Shown here in pieces: positions 18,140 to 26,265 of a stretch of DNA of 45,201 bases. The stretch covers positions 1 to 45,201 of the forward strand of contig WLJO01000018.1 in NCBI GenBank assembly GCA_009701715.1, in the 5' to 3' direction. The translations under genes and the position numbers were made by a program. The notes under the pieces are model-generated. The model ran no database searches and was not told where the DNA came from. It saw only the letters and a program-made list of their open reading frames with translations. Positions within the stretch are counted from its first letter, which is position 1. Every line of letters starts with the position of its first letter. The DNA comes from Actinomycetota bacterium. GTDB taxonomy: Bacteria > Actinomycetota > Acidimicrobiia > Acidimicrobiales > Ilumatobacteraceae.

Positions 18140-18296
18140 GGCGAGCGCAAGTACGCATGAGGGGGGTCGAAGGTCCCTTCTGATTCTCGGCCATAGCCGC
18201 CGCTTCGCTTCGGCATAGGCCTCGTGCTCGCTGCGGCTGGCGCCGCGACGCTCGCGACCGAGGTCACGTGCGCGCCGCGGCGAGGGAAGCCCGTAC
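18140..18296 (-). other. Gap between metY and the ACAD gene; possible coding remnant
   Basis: Apart from the -10 box at its left edge, no gene starts here. One minus frame is open right across it without a start codon and reads protein-like (SEHEAYAEAKRRLWPRIRRD). It could be a worn-down gene end or chance in GC-rich DNA. I do not recognise the peptide. Confidence 0.2.
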
Positions 18297-19610
18297 TCAG
18301 CCCTTGACCGCAGCGAACCCCGCATCGAGATCGGCGAGGATGTCCTCAATCGACTCCAGGCCCACCGAGAGGCGCACAAGACCCGGGTACACGCCGGAGC
18401 TCTCCTGCTCCTCGGCCGTCAACTGGCTGTGAGTGGTGGACGCCGGGTGGATCACGAGGCTGCGCACGTCACCAATGTTGGCGACATGGCTGTGCAGCAC
18501 GAGCGAGTCCGCAAACTTCTGACCGACTTCCTTGCCACCCTTGATGATGAACGCCAGCACCGAACCGTAGCCCTTGCCGCCGAAGTACTTGTCCGCACGG
18601 GCCTTCCACGGCGACGACGCCGAACCTGCGTAGATCACGCGCTCCACCTCGGGACGTGCCTCGAGATACGCCGCAACCTTTGAGGCGTTCGAGAAGTGGC
18701 GCTCCATCCGCAGGCTGAGCGTCTCGAGACCCTGGAGGATGAGGAAGGCGTTGAACGGCGAAATAGCTGCGCCGTTGTCGCGAAGCCCCTGCAGGCGGGC
18801 CTTGAGCACGAACGAGCCGTGGCCGAGTGCCGGCCAGTAGGCGAGGCCGTGGTACGACGGGTCGGGCTCGGTCATGTTCGGGAAGCGACCGCTGGCGCCG
18901 AAGTCAAACTTGCCGCCGTCAATGATCGCGCCGCCGACAGAGGTGCCGTGGCCGCCGATGAACTTGGTGAGCGAGTGCACGACGATGTCTGCGCCCCACT
19001 CGAGGGGACGGAACAGGTACGGCGACGGAACCGTGTTGTCGATGATGAGCGGAATGCCGTTGTCGTGAGCGACCTTCGACACACCCTCCACGTCGAACAC
19101 ATCGTTCTTCGGGTTGGCGAGTGCCTCGCCGTAGAAGGCGCGGGTGTTCGGGCGGATGGCCGCACGCCACTGCTCGAGATCGTGCGGGTCGTCCACGAAG
19201 GTGACCTCGATGCCCATCTTCGGGAGCGAGTAGTGCAGCAGGTTGTAGGTGCCGCCGTAGAGCGACGGCGAGGCGACGATGTGGCTGCCGGCCTCGCACA
19301 GGGTGGTGAGGGCGAGGCTCTCGGCAGCCTGGCCCGAGGCAACGGCAAGGGTGCCGGGGATGCCGATGGCGGTGGTGCAACCGCCTTCCAGAGCATTCAC
19401 CCTGGCCTCGAGCGCGGCCTGGGTGGGGTTCATGATGCGGGTGTAGATGAAGCCCACCTCGGCGAGACCGAACAGGTTCGCTGCGTGCTCGGAGTTGCGG
19501 AACTCGTACGACGTGGTCTGGTAGATCGGTACGGCCCGGGCGCCCGTTGCCGGGTCCGGGTCTCCGCCCACATGGATCTGCTTGGTCTCAAAACCCCAGT
19601 TGTCGCTCAT
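18297..19610 (-). CDS. metY: O-acetylhomoserine sulfhydrylase (PLP-dependent)
   Basis: The protein has 437 residues, the usual length for MetY and longer than cystathionine gamma-synthases. The Cys/Met metabolism PLP fold is clear: [54 protein letters not shown] (cofactor phosphate site), [10 protein letters not shown] and the PLP lysine in [13 protein letters not shown] (Lys216). It makes homocysteine from O-acetylhomoserine and sulfide, or methionine with methanethiol. GGAGA precedes ATG 19610 by 5 bases, so unlike many neighbours it has a normal ribosome-binding site. A -35/-10 pair is upstream. No metX is seen in the window. I saw no SAM riboswitch in its short leader. Confidence 0.92.
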   Translation of the reverse strand: MSDNWGFETKQIHVGGDPDPATGARAVPIYQTTSYEFRNSEHAANLFGLAEVGFIYTRIMNPTQAALEARVNALEGGCTTAIGIPGTLAVASGQAAESLALTTLCEAGSHIVASPSLYGGTYNLLHYSLPKMGIEVTFVDDPHDLEQWRAAIRPNTRAFYGEALANPKNDVFDVEGVSKVAHDNGIPLIIDNTVPSPYLFRPLEWGADIVVHSLTKFIGGHGTSVGGAIIDGGKFDFGASGRFPNMTEPDPSYHGLAYWPALGHGSFVLKARLQGLRDNGAAISPFNAFLILQGLETLSLRMERHFSNASKVAAYLEARPEVERVIYAGSASSPWKARADKYFGGKGYGSVLAFIIKGGKEVGQKFADSLVLHSHVANIGDVRSLVIHPASTTHSQLTAEEQESSGVYPGLVRLSVGLESIEDILADLDAGFAAVKG

Positions 19611-19665
19611 GACGGTCTCCGATATCCCATGGCCAGCTGGTGCGGCCGAAGCGTTCGATCGCGGA

Positions 19666-19694
19666 AGTGTAGTGAGACGGATGCCAAATGTCGA
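19666..19694 (-). promoter_or_regulatory. Putative metY promoter
   Basis: On the minus strand TCGACA (19689-19694), a 17-base spacer and TACACT (19666-19671) form a good -35/-10 pair. The predicted transcript has a leader of roughly 50 bases before ATG 19610. Confidence 0.5.
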
Positions 19695-19723
19695 CCGATA
19701 TGGTCACCTTTCCCCCGTCCCCT

Positions 19724-19777
19724 GCGTTCTGACGGGACTTTCCCCACGCATGTGTGGGGAAAGTTTGCCCAGAACGC
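19724..19777. promoter_or_regulatory. Nested hairpin upstream of the BKACE gene
   Basis: An 11-base perfect inverted repeat ACTTTCCCCAC (19737-19747) / GTGGGGAAAGT (19754-19764) encloses 6 bases. It is itself flanked by an 8-base perfect repeat GCGTTCTG (19724-19731) / CAGAACGC (19770-19777), with 5-base non-pairing arms between. It ends just before the ribosome-binding site of the gene at 19792 (AAAGGATGAGG). There is no U-run after either side, so a terminator is unlikely. A regulatory RNA hairpin in the 5' leader or a protein operator between the two divergent genes is more plausible. Confidence 0.6.
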
Positions 19778-19791
19778 GAAAGGATGAGGTG

Positions 19792-20652
19792 ATGAGGGGC
19801 ACCGCGGCGATTATCGAGGTAGCGCTCAACGGCCCGAGGGCGTCGGACCCCGAGTCGCTCGCACAGGAGGCCCTCGAGTGCATCGAGGCCGGTGCAGCGA
19901 TCGTGCACCAGCACGACCGGGCGTCGGATCCCGACACCATGGCCGCCGACGGCACGGAGATGTACTCCCGGGTGCTCGCGCAGCGACCCGACGCAATCCT
20001 GTACCCCACCAGCGCGCTCGGTGGCGACATCGAGTACCGCTGGCGCCACCACGTCACGCTCCACAGCCGTGGTCTTATCCGAATGGCGCTCGCCGATCCC
20101 GGATCGGTGAACCTCGGCCGCGTCGGGGCGAGACCCGGTGAGACCCCATCGTCGTTCGTGTACGCGAACTCGTTCGCGGATTTCGCCTACAAGCTCGATC
20201 GCTGCCGCGAACTCGGCCTCGCCCCGAACATCGCCATCTTCGAGCCCGGCTGGCTACAGACCGTGCTCGCCCACGAGCGTGAGGGACGGCTCCCGCGCGG
20301 CTGTTTCGTGAAGCTGTACTTCTCCGGTGGGCACACGGGGCGTGGTGGGTACACGTTCGGGCTCCCCGCCACCCGCAAGGCACTCGATGCATATCTGGAG
20401 ATGCTCGAAGGTTCCTCGGTGAACTGGGCGGTTGCGGTGCTCGGCGGCGACTGTGTTGCGTCCGGCATGGCGACGATGGCGCTTGAGGCAGGCGGGCACC
20501 TCCGTGTTGGCCACGAGGATTGGGCCGGTGACGGGTCCCGACCCTCCAACGCCGATCTGGTTCGCGATGCCGTGCGGCTCTGCGCTGCAGTCGGTCGGCC
20601 CGTCGCCACGCCCGACGAGGCGTCGGTGGTGCTCGGTCTTCGACCGCACTAG
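19792..20652 (+). CDS. Beta-keto acid cleavage enzyme (BKACE, DUF849)
   Basis: The protein has 286 residues. It opens with TAAIIEVALNGPRA, then the zinc-binding AGAAIVHQHDR (His39, His41), YPTSALGGDIEYRWRHH, a GSVNLG strand, the Asn/Ser-rich FVYANSF, and the late NIAIFEPGWL and VLGGDC segments, all DUF849 hallmarks. The family condenses a beta-keto acid with acetyl-CoA and releases acetoacetate plus a new CoA ester; the founding member Kce works in lysine fermentation. The side-chain specificity here is not deducible. GGATGAGG precedes ATG 19792. It is divergent from metY and sits behind an unusual hairpin. Confidence 0.88.
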   Translation: MRGTAAIIEVALNGPRASDPESLAQEALECIEAGAAIVHQHDRASDPDTMAADGTEMYSRVLAQRPDAILYPTSALGGDIEYRWRHHVTLHSRGLIRMALADPGSVNLGRVGARPGETPSSFVYANSFADFAYKLDRCRELGLAPNIAIFEPGWLQTVLAHEREGRLPRGCFVKLYFSGGHTGRGGYTFGLPATRKALDAYLEMLEGSSVNWAVAVLGGDCVASGMATMALEAGGHLRVGHEDWAGDGSRPSNADLVRDAVRLCAAVGRPVATPDEASVVLGLRPH

Positions 20653-20657
20653 CCCGG

Positions 20658-20663
20658 TACTGT
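20658..20663 (+). promoter_or_regulatory. Putative -10 box, leaderless start of GT2-methyltransferase gene
   Basis: TACTGT, 7 bases, then ATG 20671, inside the 18-base gap after the BKACE stop. Confidence 0.5.
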
Positions 20664-20670
20664 GCTCGGG

Positions 20671-22197
20671 ATGCGCGGAACAATCCTGCTCGCGACACAT
20701 AACGACGCTCGCTCCATCGCGCCCGTGCTCCAGGAGATCGATGAGGCGCGTTCGGTGCTCGGGCGTAGCGACATTGCGCTCGGCGTCCTCCTCGCTGACG
20801 ACGGCTCGGACGACGCCACTATCGACCTCGCCCGGGCCGAGGCCGAACACCTCGCCATTGACCTTGAGGTGCTGAAGTGCACCCGCTCCGGACGGGTGGG
20901 CACGATTCGGGCAGCGTTCGCCCACGTTCGGGACGCCGGGTCGTCCGCCTTCGTCGTCACGCTCGACGGTGACGGCCAGCACGATGCCCGCCAGATCCCC
21001 GACCTCGTGCGCGCACATCTCGCCGGCGGGTACGGCATCACGATCGGCTCCCGATGGGTCCGTGGCGGCTCGGCCCCCGGCAACAGCCTGACCCGCTCAC
21101 TCGCCAGTCGCCTCGGCAACCAACTCGTCCGCTGGCTCGCCCGGGTGGACGGGGTCAGCGACTCCACCTCGGGGTTCCGCGTGACCCACCCCGATGTGCT
21201 GGCCCTCCCCGTGCCGGCGGATGCGCTCGCCGAGACCTCGGTGTACTTCGCAGCGCTCACCGCGCTCGCCCAGGCCAACGGGTTCGTCGTGCAGGAGATG
21301 CCGATCACGTTTCGCCCGCGATACTCGGGTGTCCCTGCCATCAGCCGCGCCGATACGCGGCGGTTCCTGCTCGGGCTCCGCGCCACCCGACAGGCTGGTG
21401 CTGCGGCACGGGCCGAGCACCACTCGGATCAGACGAACTGGGCCAAGCGGCAGCCACACTTCGCCGGCCAGGACCCTGCAGCGCAATCCCACTTCGGGGC
21501 ACTCGACGAACTGGAGGCGCTCGCGAGCGCGCACAACTTCTTCGGTTGGATTGTCGACGGCTTCGGCACCGCGATCGGGCAGCGAACGGTCGAGGTCGGT
21601 GCTGGCCTCGGAACCGTCACACTCGCCATCACCGAGCGCCACCCCGGCACCGTGCTCGCGCTCGAACCGGCCGCCAACGTGTTCCCACGGTCGGCAAAGC
21701 GGCTCGCAGGGAACCCCCGCATCACGCTCCGTCAGGCCACCTCGGGTGAGGTGCTCGCCGAGGGCATGGACAGTCAGTTCGACACCGCCGTCTACGTGAA
21801 CGTGCTCGAGCACATCGAGGACGACAGCGGGGAACTGCTCACTGCCCGCCACCTACTCGTTCCGGGAGGACACCTCTGCCTCTTCGTCCCCGCCATGCCA
21901 AGCCTGTACTCCGCGATCGACCACAAGTCTGGGCACTACCGCCGCTACACGAAGGCGACACTGCGCGCAAAGGTGGAGCAAGCCGGTTTCACCGTGGAGT
22001 CCATCGACTACTTCGACGTCGCCAGCGTGCTCCCGTACTGGCTGATGTACCGGGTGCTCGGTGTGGAATCGCTCGGCACCGGCTCGAACGCCATCTACGA
22101 CCGGGTCATCGTCCCCGTCAGCAAGGTGGTGCAGCGCATCCTGGTGCACCCGCCGCTCGGCAAGAACCTCATCCTCGTCGCCCGCCGTTCGGGCTGA
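20671..22197 (+). CDS. Fusion of GT2 glycosyltransferase and class I SAM methyltransferase
   Basis: The protein has 508 residues in two parts. Residues 1 to about 240 are a family 2 glycosyltransferase: RGTILLATHNDARSI, LLADDGSDDATI, VVTLDGDGQHDARQIPDLV (metal site) and ITIGSRWVRGG, like polyprenyl-phosphate sugar synthases. Residues about 290-440 are a methyltransferase: TVEVGAGLGTVTLAI (motif I, SAM binding), LALEPA, VYVNVLEHIEDD and LVPGGHLCLFVPA. The linker is about 50 residues, rich in Ala, Gln and His. The domains are usually separate genes; together they suggest that one glycolipid or glycan is built and methylated in sequence. The C-terminal end (VVQRILVHPPLGKNLILVAR) has one hydrophobic region. 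The acceptor is unknown. Confidence 0.85.
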   Translation: MRGTILLATHNDARSIAPVLQEIDEARSVLGRSDIALGVLLADDGSDDATIDLARAEAEHLAIDLEVLKCTRSGRVGTIRAAFAHVRDAGSSAFVVTLDGDGQHDARQIPDLVRAHLAGGYGITIGSRWVRGGSAPGNSLTRSLASRLGNQLVRWLARVDGVSDSTSGFRVTHPDVLALPVPADALAETSVYFAALTALAQANGFVVQEMPITFRPRYSGVPAISRADTRRFLLGLRATRQAGAAARAEHHSDQTNWAKRQPHFAGQDPAAQSHFGALDELEALASAHNFFGWIVDGFGTAIGQRTVEVGAGLGTVTLAITERHPGTVLALEPAANVFPRSAKRLAGNPRITLRQATSGEVLAEGMDSQFDTAVYVNVLEHIEDDSGELLTARHLLVPGGHLCLFVPAMPSLYSAIDHKSGHYRRYTKATLRAKVEQAGFTVESIDYFDVASVLPYWLMYRVLGVESLGTGSNAIYDRVIVPVSKVVQRILVHPPLGKNLILVARRSG

Positions 22198-22269
22198 GCC
22201 GACGCGTCAGCGCCGGGCGGCGGACAGCAGCCCTCCGTGGTCCCAGCCCGCCAGGGGCGTGGAGCAGGG

Positions 22270-23904
22270 TCAGATTGTCGGCACTTCGACGTGGCGGCCG
22301 AAGACGGTGCCCATCGCACCCATGATCTCGCCGAGCGTCGCGTAGGTGTTTGCCGCCTCGATGAGTGTGGGCATGAGGTTGACCTCCGGGTCCGCTGCCT
22401 CACGCGTGAGCCTGTTCAGCACGGCATCGACCGCTGACTGGTTGCGATCGTGCTTCACCTGATCGAGGCGCTTCAACTGACGGGCCTCGTCCTCGTTCGT
22501 GATCTGCAGGAGGTCGGGGTTGGCCTCGTCGTTGCCCTCCGTGAACCGGTTGACGCCGACGATGATGCGTTGGCCCTGGTTGAATTTGCGCTCCAGTTCG
22601 TACGCAGAGTCCGCAATGCGGCCCTGGAACCAGTTCTCCTCGATACCCCTGATGCAGCCCTCGAGGATCGAGCCCCCGCCGATCTCGTCGAGGTAGGCGA
22701 AGATCTCCTCGGCCTGGCGCTCCATCTCATCGGTGAGGGATTCCACGAAGTACGAACCGCCCAGCGGATCGGCGACGTGAGTTGTGTTGGTCTCATACGC
22801 AATGATCTGCTGCGTGCGAAGCGCAATGCGCGCCGCCTTCTCAGTGGGCAGGGCGAGCGCCTCGTCCATCGAGTTGGTGTGGAGGGACTGCGTCCCGCCG
22901 AGCACGCCCGCAAGTGCCTCGATGGCCGTACGGACGATGTTGATCTCTGGCTGCTGGGCCGTGAGCGACACACCAGCCGTCTGCGTGTGGAAGCGAAGCT
23001 GCATCGACTTCTCAAGCTGCGCCCCGTAGCGCTCCTTCATCCAACGCGCCCAGATACGGCGGGCAGCGCGGTACTTGGCAATTTCCTCGAAGAAGTCGAT
23101 GTGTGCGTTGAAGAAGAAGCTGAGCCGCGGTGCGAACGTGTCGATGGGCAGGCCGGCCTGCAGGGCGAGCTCGACGTAGGCGAACCCGTTCGCAACGGTG
23201 AACGCGAGTTCCTCGGCCGCCGTGCTGCCCGCCTCACGGATGTGGTAGCCCGAGATCGAGACACTGTTCCAGCGCGGCATCTCCGCCGCGGTGAACGCAA
23301 TCGAGTCACGGACCAAGCGCATGCTCTGGCGTGGCGGGTACACGAACTCCTTCTGTGCCTGGTACTCCTTGAGGATGTCGTTCTGCAGTGTCCCGCCGAG
23401 CTGCACACGGTTGACGCCTGCCTTCTCCGCCTGGGCGATGTACATCGCGAGGATGGCGGCGGCCGGCGAGTTGATCGTCATCGACGTCGTGATCTTGCTG
23501 AGGTCGATCCCGGCGTACAGGTCCTCCATGTCAGCGAGCGTGTCCACCGCTACGCCGCAACGGCCCACCTCGCCGAGCGACATCTCGTCATCGGAGTCAA
23601 TGCCCATGAGCGTCGGCATGTCGAACGCGGTGGAGAGGCCGTCACCTCCGGCCCGCAGGATCTCCTTGAATCTCCAGTTGGTGTCCTCGGCGGTGCCGAA
23701 CCCGGCGAACATCCGCATCGTCCACAGCTTCGAGCGGTACATCGACGCGTGCACGCCGCGGGTGTACGGGTAGGCACCCGGGAAATCGCCATCCTCGGGG
23801 CCGTAGACCGGCTCGAGCGGGATCCCCGACATCGTCGAATAATCCGCTTCGCGGATCCGGGATGCATTAAAGGATTCTTCCCACTGCTGACGTCGAGTAA
23901 CCAT
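22270..23904 (-). CDS. Methylmalonyl-CoA mutase, large (catalytic) subunit
   Basis: The protein has 544 residues and only the TIM-barrel substrate domain; the B12-binding domain must be a separate gene not in this window. Motifs include YPYTRGVHASMYRSKLWTMR, FAGFGTAEDTN, AFDMPTLMGIDSDD, QLGGTLQNDILKEY and SISGYHIREAG (acid His221). Tyr56 in SMYRSKLW and Arg196 in QSMR match the Tyr and Arg that set methylmalonyl-CoA specificity in Propionibacterium mutase. Isobutyryl- and 2-hydroxyisobutyryl-CoA mutases have Gln in place of the Arg. The enzyme links propionyl-CoA breakdown to succinyl-CoA. GGGGAG precedes ATG 23904. The longer frame from 24063 runs over the divergent promoter and gene. Confidence 0.9.
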   Translation of the reverse strand: MVTRRQQWEESFNASRIREADYSTMSGIPLEPVYGPEDGDFPGAYPYTRGVHASMYRSKLWTMRMFAGFGTAEDTNWRFKEILRAGGDGLSTAFDMPTLMGIDSDDEMSLGEVGRCGVAVDTLADMEDLYAGIDLSKITTSMTINSPAAAILAMYIAQAEKAGVNRVQLGGTLQNDILKEYQAQKEFVYPPRQSMRLVRDSIAFTAAEMPRWNSVSISGYHIREAGSTAAEELAFTVANGFAYVELALQAGLPIDTFAPRLSFFFNAHIDFFEEIAKYRAARRIWARWMKERYGAQLEKSMQLRFHTQTAGVSLTAQQPEINIVRTAIEALAGVLGGTQSLHTNSMDEALALPTEKAARIALRTQQIIAYETNTTHVADPLGGSYFVESLTDEMERQAEEIFAYLDEIGGGSILEGCIRGIEENWFQGRIADSAYELERKFNQGQRIIVGVNRFTEGNDEANPDLLQITNEDEARQLKRLDQVKHDRNQSAVDAVLNRLTREAADPEVNLMPTLIEAANTYATLGEIMGAMGTVFGRHVEVPTI

Positions 23905-23943
23905 GATCTCCCCAGCGCTTCGGCATTTGTGACCGCTGACACC

Positions 23944-23950
23944 TAGTGTA
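23944..23950. promoter_or_regulatory. Overlapping divergent -10 boxes, mutase and serine esterase
   Basis: TAGTGT on plus (23944-23949) stands 7 bases before GTG 23957. On minus the same bases read TACACT (23945-23950) and could serve the mutase, whose leader would then be about 35 bases with a GGGGAG site. Confidence 0.5.
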
Positions 23951-23956
23951 CGGATC

Positions 23957-25039
23957 GTGGGCGAATCGGTCGACTTTTCGGGAGCGGATCGGCTTGCCGC
24001 CCGGGTTCGGGACGAGGTCGACAGCGGCCGATCCCTCGGTACGCAATTTGCGCTGGCCCGCAACGGCTCGGTGATCGCCGAGGGTTACTTCGGGGAAGCA
24101 ACACCGGACACCCGGTTCTGCATGTTCTCAGCTACCAAGGCTCTCGTATCGGCCACCTGTATCCCGTTCGTCGAGTCCGGCGCACTCGACCCGTCCCGAC
24201 CCGTAGCGCACTACATCCCGGAGTTCGCGGGCAACGGCAAGGATCACGTGCTCGTCGAGCACGTGATGCTCATGCAGGGCGGTTTTCCGTACGCGCCGAT
24301 GGGCCCGAAGCAGTGGGCAACGAGCGAGGGCCGGCGGGAACGGATGGCTGGCTGGCGGCTCGACTGGGAACCAGGAACGCGCTGTGCGTACCACCCGATG
24401 GCCGCCCACTGGGTGCTCGCCGAACTGATCAGCACCGTCACCGGTCGTCCATATACAGACGTGGTCCACGAGACGCTGACCTCCCCGCTCGGCCTCGCTC
24501 CCCTGATCGGACCGTCCGTGGTCGAGGACCCCTGTCACGACGTTCGCGCCACCGGCGAACGGCCGCCCGACAGCGCCATTGCCGAGGTCCTCGGCGGGAT
24601 GCACTACGTGATGCCGTCGACGATCTCGCTCGACGCTCTGCTCGTGATGAACCACCCAGCGACGCGGATCGCCGGCGTCCCCGGAGGGGGCGGTTTCGCG
24701 CGTGCTGGTGAGATCGCCCTCGTCTACCAGCGCCTCCTTGCGCTCCCGGCCGTCGCGTTCGAGATCCGGAACCGGATGGTCAGCGATACCGACAATGTGG
24801 TGGCCAACCGTTCACTCGCGTTCGTGATCGCCGGCGACGACGGTTTCGCTGCACACCGCTGGATGGCCGGGCCCTCACCCCGGGCGTTCGGCCACATGGG
24901 AGCCGGCGGCCAGATCGCCTGGGCCGATCCCGACACCGGGCTGAGTTTCGCGTTCGTGCACGACACCCTCGACCAGGACCCGCGCACCGACTTCCTGCGG
25001 TCCCGGGACCTCTCCACCCTCGCCAGCGCCTGCGTGTGA
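23957..25039 (+). CDS. Serine hydrolase, beta-lactamase/EstB family
   Basis: The protein has 360 residues and no signal peptide, so it is probably cytosolic. The class C beta-lactamase-like fold has the SxxK nucleophile motif in FCMFSATKALVSA (Ser58, Lys61), a Tyr motif in CAYHPMAAHWVLAEL (Tyr145) where penicillin-binding relatives have YxN, and HMG in FGHMGAGGQIAW as the third element. This set fits EstB-like esterases and related amidases rather than true beta-lactamases. GTG 23957 has TAGTGT 7 bases upstream. Its stop overlaps the next gene's start by 4 bases (GTGA). Confidence 0.85.
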   Translation: MGESVDFSGADRLAARVRDEVDSGRSLGTQFALARNGSVIAEGYFGEATPDTRFCMFSATKALVSATCIPFVESGALDPSRPVAHYIPEFAGNGKDHVLVEHVMLMQGGFPYAPMGPKQWATSEGRRERMAGWRLDWEPGTRCAYHPMAAHWVLAELISTVTGRPYTDVVHETLTSPLGLAPLIGPSVVEDPCHDVRATGERPPDSAIAEVLGGMHYVMPSTISLDALLVMNHPATRIAGVPGGGGFARAGEIALVYQRLLALPAVAFEIRNRMVSDTDNVVANRSLAFVIAGDDGFAAHRWMAGPSPRAFGHMGAGGQIAWADPDTGLSFAFVHDTLDQDPRTDFLRSRDLSTLASACV

Positions 25040-25899
25040 GGCGCGGCCACTCCGGGCTGTGGGCGGGCATCCTCGCCTACACCCTCTGGGGCGCCATCAC
25101 CATCTACTGGAAGCAGTTCCACCGGTTCAACGCGTTCGAGTTGATCGCGCAGCGGACCGTCTGGTCAACCGTCGTGCTGGTCGTGGTGCTCATGGCGATG
25201 CGCAAGGGGCGCTCCGTACTCGACGCCTTCCGGTCCCCCCGAACCGTCGCCCACCTGGCCCTGCTCGCACTCCTGCTCGCCACCAACTGGACCACCTATG
25301 TCTACGCCGTCGTCCACGGACACGTGATTGAGACAGCGCTCGGCTACTTCATCTCCCCAATCGGGACCATGTTGATCGGTGTCTTCGCCATGAAGGAGCG
25401 GCTCCGGGTCGCGCAATGGTGCGCCCTCGGTCTCGCCGTGTGCGCCGTCGCTGTCGTAGGTGCCGCGTACGGACAAGTGCCCTGGCTGGCCATCGTTCTC
25501 GGGACTTCGTGGTGTGCCTACGGCTACGCGAAGCGGCAGATCCCGCTCGCGGCGATCGAAAGCCTGTCGGGCGAGATCTTGCTCCTGCTCGTGCCGGCAG
25601 TCGTCCTCGTCGCCATCCGCCAGGGCGACGGAGCCGGAATCTTCTCGACCGGAACACCTATCGAGATCGCCCTGCTGCTGTGCAGCGGCATTGTGACCGC
25701 AACACCCCTGCTGCTCTTTGCGTACTCTGCCAAGCGCACGCCGTTCACCGTGCTCGGACCCGTCGGATACCTCGTGCCGAGCATCAACTTCGTGCTCGGG
25801 GCCGTGGTGTACCACGAGCAACTGACCGCTGCGCGCGTGATCGGCTTCTCGCTCGTGTGGCTCGCCCTCGCCATCATCACTGTCGACGGGTTGCGTTGA
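25036..25899 (+). CDS. rarD: RarD-like EamA-family membrane transporter
   Basis: The protein has 287 residues and about ten hydrophobic helices. It begins with LWAGILAYTLWGAITIYWKQ and contains EIALLLCSGIVTATPLLLFA, VLGPVGYLVPSINFVLGA and VYHEQLTAARVIGFSLVWLA, which match the RarD group of the drug/metabolite transporter superfamily. RarD was named for chloramphenicol sensitivity; the substrate is not established. It is translationally coupled to the serine hydrolase, so the two may act on the same compound, but this is only inference from position. Confidence 0.88.
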   Translation: MRRGHSGLWAGILAYTLWGAITIYWKQFHRFNAFELIAQRTVWSTVVLVVVLMAMRKGRSVLDAFRSPRTVAHLALLALLLATNWTTYVYAVVHGHVIETALGYFISPIGTMLIGVFAMKERLRVAQWCALGLAVCAVAVVGAAYGQVPWLAIVLGTSWCAYGYAKRQIPLAAIESLSGEILLLLVPAVVLVAIRQGDGAGIFSTGTPIEIALLLCSGIVTATPLLLFAYSAKRTPFTVLGPVGYLVPSINFVLGAVVYHEQLTAARVIGFSLVWLALAIITVDGLR

Positions 25900-25935
25900 T
25901 CATGGGATGGGGAACCCCACCCCGCCCGCAACGGG

Positions 25936-25941
25936 TACCGT
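25936..25941 (+). promoter_or_regulatory. Putative -10 box, leaderless start of lipoprotein gene
   Basis: TACCGT, 6 bases, then ATG 25948. A short GGGG/CCCC inverted repeat at 25909-25918 sits upstream and could be a weak terminator of rarD. Confidence 0.45.
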
Positions 25942-25947
25942 TCCTCC

Positions 25948-26247
25948 ATGCGCAAACTCCTCGCCGTCGGCGTGACGGCAATCGCCCTGTTCTCGTTGAC
26001 ATCGTGCAGCAGGAGTAGCACCGACTTCGCGAAGGCCGCCGAGAAGGCGATCGGTGGGGCAGACGCCGCCCGCGTAATCGGTCAAGAGTTCACCGGGATC
26101 TATTGCGAGGACCCCGGCAGCACGTCCGAGGGCGTCACCTTCTCGTGCGCCGGGCAGGGAAAGACCGACGGCAAGCGGTACAAGTTCACGGCGACGATCA
26201 CGAGCAGCAGCAGGGTCGAGATCACCGACTACAAGGCCGTCGAGTAG
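25948..26247 (+). CDS. Small DUF4333-like lipoprotein
   Basis: The protein has 99 residues. The first 20 residues are a lipoprotein signal (RKLLAVGVTAIALFSLTSC) with the lipobox LTSC, so Cys20 would be lipidated and the protein held on the outer side of the membrane. The rest has the DUF4333 pattern: an N-terminal helix, IYCEDPGSTSEGVTFSC with two Cys that could form a disulfide, and a strand-rich end KRYKFTATITSSSRVEI. The family is common in Actinobacteria and its function is unknown. Confidence 0.75.
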   Translation: MRKLLAVGVTAIALFSLTSCSRSSTDFAKAAEKAIGGADAARVIGQEFTGIYCEDPGSTSEGVTFSCAGQGKTDGKRYKFTATITSSSRVEITDYKAVE

Positions 26248-26265
26248 GCCCCCAGCGTCCGCGAC

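Noticed and set aside
19611-19665. SAM riboswitch in the metY leader
   Set aside because: The predicted leader is only about 50 bases and shows no SAM-I, SAM-II or SAM-IV pairing pattern by eye. A covariance search would be needed to be certain.
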